DNA from: Deltaproteobacteria bacterium
GTDB taxonomy: Bacteria; Desulfobacterota; Dissulfuribacteria; Dissulfuribacterales; QOAL01
DNA length: 42,067 bases
Direction: 5' to 3'
Assembly (NCBI GenBank): GCA_027003115.1
Contig: JALWYS010000169.1
Coordinates: forward strand, 1 to 42,067
This document shows positions 25,603 to 33,426 of the stretch, piece after piece. Both the position numbers and the translations under genes were made by a program. Within the stretch, counting starts at the first letter, position 1, and the number at the start of each line of letters is the position of its first letter. The notes beneath the pieces were generated by a model, which was not told where the DNA came from, made no database searches, and was given only the letters and a program-made list of their open reading frames with translations.

Positions 25603-26757
25603 ATGGTTAACGATTTTAAGGGCCTAAAGAGGCTGTTAATAGAAAATATAAAGGAAAATGGGCCAATTTCCTTCAAGGATTTCATGGCCTTATGCCTTTA
25701 TGAAGAAAATCTTGGTTATTATTCACAAGATGAAATCAGGATAGGAAAGGATGGTGACTTCGTTACTGCCCCGCACACAAGCAAGCTCTTTGGTTATCTT
25801 TTGGCAGTACAGATCAGGCAGTTTTTTGAAATACTTGAAAATAAGGGCCAGGAACTGTCAATTGCAGAGTTTGGCGCAGGAACAGGAGTTCTTGCAGGAG
25901 ACATACTTGAATATTTTAAGCGCTTTTTAAAGGAGCAATTTGAAAGGCTACGTTACATTATGGTTGAGCCTCTTTCAAAAAGAAGGGAAGTTCTTAAAAG
26001 AGATATTTCCCGGTTCGAGGAAAATATCAAGATAGTGGATTCCATTTCTGAAACAGGAAGATTTAAGGGTGTCGTCATTGCTAATGAACTTTTTGATGCC
26101 TTTCCTGTGCATCTTATTGAGAAAAACGAAGATGAATTTTTTGAGATATTTGTTGATGTAAGTGGCAATGAAGAAAGACTGGTTGAAAAGGCCCTTAAAA
26201 TAAGAGATGATGCCCTTAAAGACTACGTGGAAACCTATCTTTCCCACCTTCCCAATGGGTACCGTACCGAGGTGAATCTTGAGATGAAAAAATGGATTAA
26301 TGATCTTTCCTCCATCATGGATGAGGGTTTTTGCCTTATAATCGACTACGGCTATTCAAGGGAGGATTACTATGCAGATTTCCGTAATAGGGGAACCCTG
26401 CTTGGTTATAGCAGGCAAAGAGTAACTGAAGAGTACTTTGAGTATCCAGGAATAATTGATATGACTGCCCATGTAAATTTCTCAGATGCAAGGCTTTGGT
26501 TTGAACAGGCTGGTTTTGTGGCAGAAGGATTTTGCCCCCAGTGGGCCTTTCTAGGAGGACTGGATATAGAGCAGACCATGGAAAAGGCCTTTGGAAGGCT
26601 TGAGCCCTTTTCGCCCATTCTTGCAAGTGTGAAATCACTTATATTTCCACAGGGAATGGGAGAGACCCACAAAGTGTTTGTGGCTTCAAAGGGAGTTGAA
26701 AAGGAAGTTGACCTCAAGGGTTTTAAGATGAAAAATGACATAGGAAGGTTGACTTAG
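25603..26757 (+). CDS. SAM-dependent methyltransferase, MidA/NDUFAF7 family
   Basis: A 384-residue class I methyltransferase. Marks of the family are the N-terminal PISFKDFMALCLYEENLGYYSQ, the SAM-binding strand IAEFGAGTGVLAGDIL, ANELFDAFPVHLIE and IDYGYSREDYY. The human homologue NDUFAF7 methylates an arginine of a complex I subunit during assembly; the role in bacteria is unproven. Domain order and length match. It starts a plus-strand run with the HAD phosphatase (3 bp after) and plsY. AAGGG precedes the start. Confidence 0.88.
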   Translation: MVNDFKGLKRLLIENIKENGPISFKDFMALCLYEENLGYYSQDEIRIGKDGDFVTAPHTSKLFGYLLAVQIRQFFEILENKGQELSIAEFGAGTGVLAGDILEYFKRFLKEQFERLRYIMVEPLSKRREVLKRDISRFEENIKIVDSISETGRFKGVVIANELFDAFPVHLIEKNEDEFFEIFVDVSGNEERLVEKALKIRDDALKDYVETYLSHLPNGYRTEVNLEMKKWINDLSSIMDEGFCLIIDYGYSREDYYADFRNRGTLLGYSRQRVTEEYFEYPGIIDMTAHVNFSDARLWFEQAGFVAEGFCPQWAFLGGLDIEQTMEKAFGRLEPFSPILASVKSLIFPQGMGETHKVFVASKGVEKEVDLKGFKMKNDIGRLT

Positions 26758-26760
26758 TAA

Positions 26761-27402
26761 ATGGATCTATCAAAAAAGAGACTCATAATATTTGACTGTG
26801 ACGGAGTGCTTTTCAATTCCTGGGAAGCTAACCGTGCCTTTTACAACGAAATTGCCACAAGGGCTGGTCGGGCCCCTCTAAGCCTCAATGAAATGGCATA
26901 CTGCCACATGCACACCGCCTTTGACTCCATAAATTTTCTCTTTAGAGAATATCCTGATCTTATTCAAAGGGCATACCAGGTTTACGATGACATCGATTAT
27001 TCAGATTTTCTTCCCTTTATGACAATGGAGCCAGGAATGAGCGAAACCGTTACCCGTCTAAGAAACAACAGGCTGACTGCCATCTCAACCAACAGAAGCA
27101 CCACAATGCCAAGACTGATTGAGCTCTATGGCCTTGACAGCCTGTTTGACGAGATCGTTTGTGCGCTTGACGTAAAGAGGCCAAAACCAGATCCAGAGGG
27201 AATAAGGCTCATATTTGAAAGGCTTGGATGTACGCCAGAAGAAGCAGTTTATGTGGGTGATTCTAAAGTGGACGAGGATACGGCAAAGGGTGTCTCTATC
27301 CCCCTTATTGCCTACAAAAACAAGGAGCTTGACACCCCCTTTCATGCAGACAGCTTTATTGATCTTGAAAGGCTCCTTTCAGAAAGGGATGATACCCAAT
27401 GA
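26761..27402 (+). CDS. HAD-family phosphatase, phosphoglycolate-phosphatase-like
   Basis: A 213-residue haloacid-dehalogenase-type hydrolase. Motif I is FDCDGVLFNS (D12, D14), motif II is the AISTNRS threonine/serine, motif III the KRPKPDP lysine, and motif IV VGDSKVDEDTA. An alpha-helical cap of the subclass I type sits between motifs I and II, as in Gph and beta-phosphoglucomutases. The substrate is not determined. It starts 3 bp after the methyltransferase and overlaps plsY as ATGA. Confidence 0.88.
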   Translation: MDLSKKRLIIFDCDGVLFNSWEANRAFYNEIATRAGRAPLSLNEMAYCHMHTAFDSINFLFREYPDLIQRAYQVYDDIDYSDFLPFMTMEPGMSETVTRLRNNRLTAISTNRSTTMPRLIELYGLDSLFDEIVCALDVKRPKPDPEGIRLIFERLGCTPEEAVYVGDSKVDEDTAKGVSIPLIAYKNKELDTPFHADSFIDLERLLSERDDTQ

Positions 27403-28013
27403 AAGACATATCAAGTTTTTATACCTATCTACTCCCTGTCCTTTCATACCTCCTTGGCTCGATCCCCTTTGGACTTTGTTTTGCCAGGATGAAGTCCGTG
27501 GATCCAAGAAAACATGGAAGCGGAAATATAGGGGCAACTAACATTGCAAGGGTCCTGGGAAAGGGCTGGGGAATAACAACGTTGTTTTTTGATGCGCTAA
27601 AGGGCTTTGTTCCAGTTTTTGTGGCAATAAAGCTGAATCAGCCCTCTTTCATTGTTGCAATTACTGGCCTTGGGGCAGTGGTGGGCCACTGCTACTCCAT
27701 GTTCCTTGGCCTTAAAGGAGGAAAGGGCGTTGCCACCGCTCTTGGTGTATTTCTTGCCATTTGTCCAAAGGCGGTGGCCGTGGCTGCAATTATTTTTGCA
27801 GCGGCCCTTTTCTACACCAGGTACGTATCTGTGGGCTCCCTTGCTGCAGTGGCCTCAGTACCCCTTCTCCTATTTTTTTTCAAGGAGGATTCCTTAATAG
27901 AGGCCATGTCCTGGACAGTATGTTTCATTATCTGGATGAGACACAAAGATAACATAGCAAGACTTATCAGGGGTGAGGAAAAGTCCATCAGTTTTGGATC
28001 CCAAGGGCCTTGA
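27399..28013 (+). CDS. plsY: Glycerol-3-phosphate acyltransferase PlsY
   Basis: A 204-residue polytopic membrane enzyme that transfers acyl groups from acyl-phosphate to glycerol-3-phosphate, the first step of phospholipid synthesis. Conserved loops are visible: SYLLGSIPFG, HGSGNIGATNIARVLGK and GHCYSMFLGLKGGKGVATALG. Several hydrophobic segments lie between them. Start overlaps the phosphatase stop. Its last 26 bp overlap the 3' end of ntrX on the opposite strand, so both transcripts must read into each other or end inside the coding ends. Confidence 0.96.
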   Translation: MKDISSFYTYLLPVLSYLLGSIPFGLCFARMKSVDPRKHGSGNIGATNIARVLGKGWGITTLFFDALKGFVPVFVAIKLNQPSFIVAITGLGAVVGHCYSMFLGLKGGKGVATALGVFLAICPKAVAVAAIIFAAALFYTRYVSVGSLAAVASVPLLLFFFKEDSLIEAMSWTVCFIIWMRHKDNIARLIRGEEKSISFGSQGP

Positions 28014-29358
28014 TCTTCCTGTAAAGGTGCCTTCTTTCAATGCCTATGGACTCTGCTGTCCTCTTGATGTTTCCCCCAAACTGAGAGAGCTTTTTTTCAA
28101 GATAGGTCTTTTCGAATATGGACCTTGCCGTTTTGAAGTCGGGACACGAAAAGCAGGCTGCCTCCTTCCCAGCCACCTCCCCGATCATGGCAGCAGGTTC
28201 TGATGAGAGAAACTGCTTTGGAAGATCCTTTTTGCGTATGACATTGTCCTTTGAAAGGATCACAAGGCGCTCTATGAGGTTTCTGAGTTCCCTGATGTTT
28301 CCCGGCCAGTCGTAGTTAAAAAGGGCCTGAACTGCATCATCTTCCATGGTGATGGAGCCCTTTGAGAACTCTTTCAAGAATTCATTAACCAGGAGGGGAA
28401 TATCCTCCTTTCTCTCCCTCAAGGGCGGGACCTCTATGGGTATCACGTTGAGCCTGAAGTAGAGATCCTCCCTGAAATTCCCTTTTTTTATCTCCTCCTC
28501 CAGATTCTTGTTTGTGGCAGCGATTATTCTTACATCCACGGAAATGGTCTTTGACCCCCCAACCCTCTGGAATTTCTGCTCCTGGATTATTCTAAGTATC
28601 TTTGCCTGAGTCTTAAGAGCCATGTCACCTATTTCGTCAAGAAAAAGGGTTCCACCGTTTGCAAGGTCGAACTTTCCCCTTTTCATTGAAACTGCCCCGG
28701 TAAAGGCCCCTTTTTCATGGCCAAAAAGCTCACTTTCTATGAGTTCATCGGGAATAGCAGCGCAGTTGACCTCTACCATGGGCCTTTTGTTTCTCTTGCT
28801 GAGCCTGTGAATGGTTTGGGCAACAATCTCCTTTCCAGTCCCGTTTTCACCCTGAATGAGTATCCAGGCATCCGTTGGAGCCACTATGCGTATCTGCTCT
28901 TTGAGCTGAACTATTTTTTCGCTCTTACCGGTGATCTCTGTGTTTTTCCCACTTTTTTCCTTAAGAAGCCTGTTTTCCTCCTGAAGGTCACGGAATTTCA
29001 GGGCATTTTCAATGGAAATGAGAAGGGGCTCTATGGAAAGGGGTTTTTCTATGAAATCATGGGCACCAAGTTTTGTGGCCTTAACTGCCGTCTCTATGGT
29101 TCCATGGCCTGACATGATGATTACAGGCAGAAAGGACCAGCATTCCTTTATCTTCTTGAGTACCTCAATGCCGTCAATGTCTGGCATCCATATGTCAAGG
29201 AGCACAAGGTCAACAGGTTCCCCGGACTCGAGAATCTCGAGGCACCTTTCGCCTCCAGGCGCCGTCTTTACCGAGTAACCTTCGTCGGAGAGGATGTCCC
29301 CTACCGAATCCAGGATGGATTCCTCGTCGTCAACTATGAGGATGGTGTTTTTGCCCAT
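27988..29358 (-). CDS. ntrX: Sigma-54-dependent response regulator NtrX
   Basis: A 456-residue NtrC-family regulator. The receiver has DDEE near residues 10-13, phospho-acceptor in [11 protein letters not shown] and the KPL lysine. The AAA+ domain has Walker A GENGTGKE, the sigma-54 contact loop GAFTGA, Walker [12 protein letters not shown] and the R-finger region. The Fis-type helix-turn-helix closes the protein ([29 protein letters not shown]). It activates RpoN promoters when phosphorylated by the partner kinase just upstream, whose 3' end it overlaps by 29 bp. In other bacteria NtrYX controls nitrogen, redox or envelope functions; the stimulus here is unknown. Confidence 0.93.
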   Translation of the reverse strand: MGKNTILIVDDEESILDSVGDILSDEGYSVKTAPGGERCLEILESGEPVDLVLLDIWMPDIDGIEVLKKIKECWSFLPVIIMSGHGTIETAVKATKLGAHDFIEKPLSIEPLLISIENALKFRDLQEENRLLKEKSGKNTEITGKSEKIVQLKEQIRIVAPTDAWILIQGENGTGKEIVAQTIHRLSKRNKRPMVEVNCAAIPDELIESELFGHEKGAFTGAVSMKRGKFDLANGGTLFLDEIGDMALKTQAKILRIIQEQKFQRVGGSKTISVDVRIIAATNKNLEEEIKKGNFREDLYFRLNVIPIEVPPLRERKEDIPLLVNEFLKEFSKGSITMEDDAVQALFNYDWPGNIRELRNLIERLVILSKDNVIRKKDLPKQFLSSEPAAMIGEVAGKEAACFSCPDFKTARSIFEKTYLEKKLSQFGGNIKRTAESIGIERRHLYRKIKALGIQN

Positions 29359-31618
29359 TTGATGAGAAAGACTTAAGGTTAGTCTCTTTGTCTGTACGAA
29401 ACCTTATATAGAATATCACCCCGGTTGGTTTATTCAACTCTATTTCGATTGAGCCGTCATGGGCATCGATTATTGATTTTACAATGGCAAGGCCAAGGCC
29501 TGTTCCCCCCTTTTTTCTTGAAAAGTACGGATCAAATACCTTGGGAAGGTCCTTTTTTGAGATGCCCTTTCCATTGTCTGCTATCTTTACCACTGCCTCT
29601 TCCCTTTCACTGTCCCAGAAACAGTCAATGGATATCTCACTGGCCTGTCCTGCAGAAATGGAGTTATCGATTATGTTCATGAAAACCCTTTTTATTTGCT
29701 CTGGGTCCATTACAAGACTTGGAAAATCCTGTGAAATCTGAGCTGAAACACCGATGAGGGGTGCATAAATCTCCTTAATTTCTTCAATAAGGGGACTTAT
29801 ATCGCTCTTTTTGAGTACCGGGGCAGGCATCCTTGCAAATCTTGAAAATTCATCAACGAGCTTTTTGAGCTCGTCAGTCTGGTTGATTATGGTGTCTGTG
29901 CATCTTTTAAATACCTCCAGATCCTTGTCACTAAAATGGTTGCTGAATTTTCTCTTAAGCCTCTGGGCTGACAACTGAATGGGAGTAAGGGGGTTTTTTA
30001 TTTCATGGGCTATTCTTCTTGCAACCTCACGCCATGCGGCAAGTCTTTGTATCTTTTCAAGCTCCGTAAGGTCATCAAAGACTATAAGTATACCAAGGAC
30101 CCTGTTCTTGTTGTCCCTTAGAAGGGAGAAGCTGATGATCAGTGACTTGGAGACACCTCCAACATTTATGCGAAAGGATTTCTTGATGCTTTTTCTGCCA
30201 GAAAGTCTTAGCTCCTGCGGTATCCTTTCAAGTTCTGAAAAGTCATCGCCCCTTATCAGCTCCCGATAGTCCTTACCTATTAGTGACGAAGGCTCCCTTT
30301 CCAGGATCTGACAGGCAGACCTGTTGATTGTTGTTATCCTTCCCCTGGAATCAAGGCTAATTACACCGGCAGTGACGTTTTCAATGAGCATTTCAATGTA
30401 GGCCTTTCTGTGTTCCAGCTCTGAATAGCTCTTTAAAAGCCGCCTTGAGGCCTCTTCTGCCTTTCTTCTTGCCTCTTTTAGATCCCCTGTCATGGTGTTA
30501 AAGGCCCTAACCAGTCCGCTAAGCTCGTCCCGTCCCTTTGTCTCAAGGCTGAAGTTTAGATCTCCCTGTGCTATCCTGTGGGTTGCATCTGCAAGCATGA
30601 GAACGGGCTCGGTAATGCTCTTTGCAAGCTTGAGGGCAAACCAGATGGAAACAAAGATTATGAGAAGTGTTATGAGAAAAAGCGTGGAAAGAAGGCTTGT
30701 CTTAAGGGGTGTCTGAAACACCTTTAGCTGTTTGTATTCCTCAAAACCCTTCCTAACCTCGTCAAGCTGGCTTACTATATCCTGCCCAAGTACCCTTCCA
30801 ATCTCAATGTATCCAATGAGGTTTCCATCAGGGCCTGAAAGGGGCTGCACCACCCTGAGAAGTGTTCCAGAGGCGATGTCAAGGGAGGTGACCAAAGGCC
30901 CATTCTTTTCACTCAGACCCTTGAGCCTTTGGTGGTCTATTTCAGAAACGTCCTCGGTTATTGGTAGCCAGCTCTTGCGCCATATCCTGTTGCCATAAGG
31001 GTCAAGCACACTGATGTAATTTATTGGCAGCTTCCTTATGCAGGAGATGGCCGGGTCTCCTACCGCGGCTATACTGAATATGTCACTTATACAATCTTCA
31101 TCAAGCTGTCCTGTGGGACCCTTGTTGCACCTGAGTACCACCTGCCTGGCTATCACTTCTTCAATACTGTTTAGTTGTTTAATCTGGTCCTTATAGTAGT
31201 TCCTGCCAATGGATATAGCCTGTTCAAGGCTCCTTTCTATCTTTATGTCAAACCAGTAGGCAAGACTTGTCTGAAGGAACTGGAATGAAATGAAAAAAAG
31301 GAGAATAGTAGGAAGGAGAGATATTATTACAAAAGCAACCGTAAGCTTTGTCTTTAGCTTTGCACCAAGTAGGTGACTCCTTTCTTCAAACAGCAGTTTT
31401 ACCAGGTTTCTTATGACAAGAAAGCTCAGTACGAGGATCAGCAGGAGATTTATGTTTATAACCGCAAAGATAAGGACGTTACTGTACTTTGGAAGGGGCC
31501 TAATAAAGGCAACAAGTTTGTATTCTATTATGGAAAAGATTACCAGCAGAATGATTATTACAGCTGCCAGTAACCGTTCCCTGTTTTTCTTTTGTTCAAA
31601 AAGTGAATTCAAAATCAT
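29330..31618 (-). CDS. ntrY: Membrane sensor histidine kinase NtrY
   Basis: A 762-residue kinase. Three N-terminal membrane helices lie in about residues 8-105. An extracytoplasmic sensor of about 200 residues, with three cysteines, is followed by a further helix near 305-330, a HAMP domain (RIAQGDLNFSL), a PAS domain (MLIENVTAGVISLDSRGRIT), the H box RRIAHEIKNPLTP (H538), NIIDNSISA, ADNGKGI and GTGLGL. This order is that of NtrY. The ATG at 31618 is used; a TTG at 31639 would lengthen the overlap with the DUF4390 gene, which is 23 bp with this start. It is co-transcribed with the DUF4390 gene and ntrX. Confidence 0.93.
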   Translation of the reverse strand: MILNSLFEQKKNRERLLAAVIIILLVIFSIIEYKLVAFIRPLPKYSNVLIFAVININLLLILVLSFLVIRNLVKLLFEERSHLLGAKLKTKLTVAFVIISLLPTILLFFISFQFLQTSLAYWFDIKIERSLEQAISIGRNYYKDQIKQLNSIEEVIARQVVLRCNKGPTGQLDEDCISDIFSIAAVGDPAISCIRKLPINYISVLDPYGNRIWRKSWLPITEDVSEIDHQRLKGLSEKNGPLVTSLDIASGTLLRVVQPLSGPDGNLIGYIEIGRVLGQDIVSQLDEVRKGFEEYKQLKVFQTPLKTSLLSTLFLITLLIIFVSIWFALKLAKSITEPVLMLADATHRIAQGDLNFSLETKGRDELSGLVRAFNTMTGDLKEARRKAEEASRRLLKSYSELEHRKAYIEMLIENVTAGVISLDSRGRITTINRSACQILEREPSSLIGKDYRELIRGDDFSELERIPQELRLSGRKSIKKSFRINVGGVSKSLIISFSLLRDNKNRVLGILIVFDDLTELEKIQRLAAWREVARRIAHEIKNPLTPIQLSAQRLKRKFSNHFSDKDLEVFKRCTDTIINQTDELKKLVDEFSRFARMPAPVLKKSDISPLIEEIKEIYAPLIGVSAQISQDFPSLVMDPEQIKRVFMNIIDNSISAGQASEISIDCFWDSEREEAVVKIADNGKGISKKDLPKVFDPYFSRKKGGTGLGLAIVKSIIDAHDGSIEIELNKPTGVIFYIRFRTDKETNLKSFSSNGQKHHPHS

Positions 31619-32168
31619 AGGTCTTTGACGAAAATCCAAAGGAAGAGAAAAACTTGACCAGCCGAGAGAATGGCATTGAGGACTTTCCTTTTTCCGCCTC
31701 CGCCTTTATCTCTATGGTGTATTTCTTGCCCTTCTCAAGGCGGGTCAGGGGGACAAGCCTTATCTTTTCAATAGATAAAAGAAATTTCTTGGCACTTTTG
31801 AGATTGTCCACAGAAACGAGCTTGGTTGAAGGGTAATCAAAGTAGAGGAAGTACTTATTCTTGAGATTATCAAAACTTATGGTTCGTCTAAGTGCTATAG
31901 ATTTTATTTCATCGTCCCACAAAAGTCCCTTTTTCTTAAGCGTAATTTGAAAGATATAACGTACAGGGACACCGCTTTGAATAAGCTCTTCCATCCTCCG
32001 AGGCATACCGTTAGAAAGTCTGAAGGAGAGAAAGAGGCTGTCATGGTTCAGGGTAAGAGAGACATTTGATATTTCTGGCCCTGTTTCTTTTGAAGCGAGA
32101 ACCAAGGTTGGAGAAGAAAAAAAAAGTGCAGGTATAAAATAAGACAGAAAAACCCAGGGAAAGCCCAA
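31596..32168 (-). CDS. DUF4390 family exported protein
   Basis: A 190-residue protein with an N-terminal signal-like hydrophobic stretch (about residues 3-25) followed by beta-rich sequence (ISNVSLTLNHDSLFLSFRLSNGMP, YIFQITLKKKGLLWDDEI). This is the DUF4390 family, usually found next to ntrY, as here. Its function is unknown; the position suggests a periplasmic accessory to the NtrY sensor. The start is uncertain: the frame has no ATG before the conserved part, so TTG at 32168 is used, with only a weak GAAAG before it. The 3' end overlaps ntrY. Confidence 0.78.
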   Translation of the reverse strand: MGFPWVFLSYFIPALFFSSPTLVLASKETGPEISNVSLTLNHDSLFLSFRLSNGMPRRMEELIQSGVPVRYIFQITLKKKGLLWDDEIKSIALRRTISFDNLKNKYFLYFDYPSTKLVSVDNLKSAKKFLLSIEKIRLVPLTRLEKGKKYTIEIKAEAEKGKSSMPFSRLVKFFSSFGFSSKTYDFEFTF

Positions 32169-32229
32169 CTGGCTTTCACGAACGGAGCGGTGTCTCTATG
32201 CCCTCTGTCAGTCAAGACCCCTATCCTTC

Positions 32230-33240
32230 CTATTTTTTCCTTTCAAGAACATAAAGGGCAAGGACCTTCATGTTACTCTTTGTCAAAGAGTCTGGAAATA
32301 TATCCAGGCTTTCACATGCGCGATCCACAAGGTTTCGGGCCTTTTTTATGGTGTAATGAATGCCACCGGTTTCCATGAGGAGCTCTCGTACCCAGTTGAA
32401 ATCGGACATGGAAGCGTAACCCTGGCAAAGAAGATTCATTAGCCTGTCCCTGCTCTGTCTAGAGGCCCTTTCAAGGGCCACAACTATGGGAAGGGTGAGC
32501 TTTCCTTCGGCAAGGTCCGTACCAATTACCTTTCCAAATTCACTCGAATCGGCCGTGTAATCAAGCACGTCATCCACCATCTGAAAGGCCTGGCCTATGC
32601 AAAGTCCATAGTTGCTAAGGGCCTCGATCTCGTCAAGGTTCCCGCCGGCCATTATGGCCCCTATTCGACAGGATGTTGAAATAAGAGCAGCCGTTTTCCT
32701 GTATATCACATCCAGATACGTCTTTTCATCGAAACTTGGCACCTTGGCATGCAGAAGTTGGATAATTTCACCTTCAGACATAAGCGCCACCGTCTTGGAA
32801 ATAGCCCTGGCTATGCGGATATCCTCAAACCTTGTTGCCAGTTCTATGGCCCTTGCATACAGAAAGTCCCCCACAAGAACCGCGGCGCTGTTGCCCCAGA
32901 TCTTGTAGGCCGGGGCCTTTCCCCTCCTCATCTCGCCGGCATCAACCACATCGTCGTGGAGGAGGCTGGCTGCGTGAAGGTATTCAGGCACTGCGGAAAG
33001 GTCGTATATGTCTTCGGAATTGTAGTCACAAAGTCTTGCTGCACACACCGTGAGAAGTGGTCTTAGTCTCTTTCCGCCGGCAAAGATTATGTGACTGCTT
33101 ATCTGGTTGACAAAGGAGATGTGAGATGCAAAGTGTTTTTTTAAGGTGGTCTCTATTTTGACCAGATCAGGCTGAAAAAAGTCCAGCACCTTGTCTAGCG
33201 AACTTTTTGAACCAGGGATTTTGTTAAGTTTTACAGCCAA
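32230..33240 (-). CDS. ispB: Polyprenyl (octaprenyl-type) diphosphate synthase
   Basis: A 336-residue trans-prenyltransferase that extends isoprenoid diphosphates to make quinone side chains. Substrate motifs are GGKRLRP (55-61), the first aspartate motif HDDVVD (D96-D100) with no small insertion, and the second DDVLD with the following KVIGTDLAEGK. The long-chain type is suggested by the small residues upstream of the first motif (LHAASLL). It starts with TTG, supported by GGAG seven bases upstream and by the lack of an earlier ATG. It reads into DUF4390-ntrYX, with a 61-bp gap. Confidence 0.93.
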   Translation of the reverse strand: MAVKLNKIPGSKSSLDKVLDFFQPDLVKIETTLKKHFASHISFVNQISSHIIFAGGKRLRPLLTVCAARLCDYNSEDIYDLSAVPEYLHAASLLHDDVVDAGEMRRGKAPAYKIWGNSAAVLVGDFLYARAIELATRFEDIRIARAISKTVALMSEGEIIQLLHAKVPSFDEKTYLDVIYRKTAALISTSCRIGAIMAGGNLDEIEALSNYGLCIGQAFQMVDDVLDYTADSSEFGKVIGTDLAEGKLTLPIVVALERASRQSRDRLMNLLCQGYASMSDFNWVRELLMETGGIHYTIKKARNLVDRACESLDIFPDSLTKSNMKVLALYVLERKK

Positions 33241-33426
33241 ACCAGACTCCGCAAAAATCGATTTTCTTAGGAGTTAACACAAAAAACAGACTTAACACAA
33301 CATCTGGCACCAAGAAAATTTATTTTCACAAACAAAAACATGATTTTAAATCACGGTTCATTTAATATCATAGGATGATCCATAAAAAAATGTTTTTCAC
33401 GGTTTTGCGCCCCATTTGGTACTATC

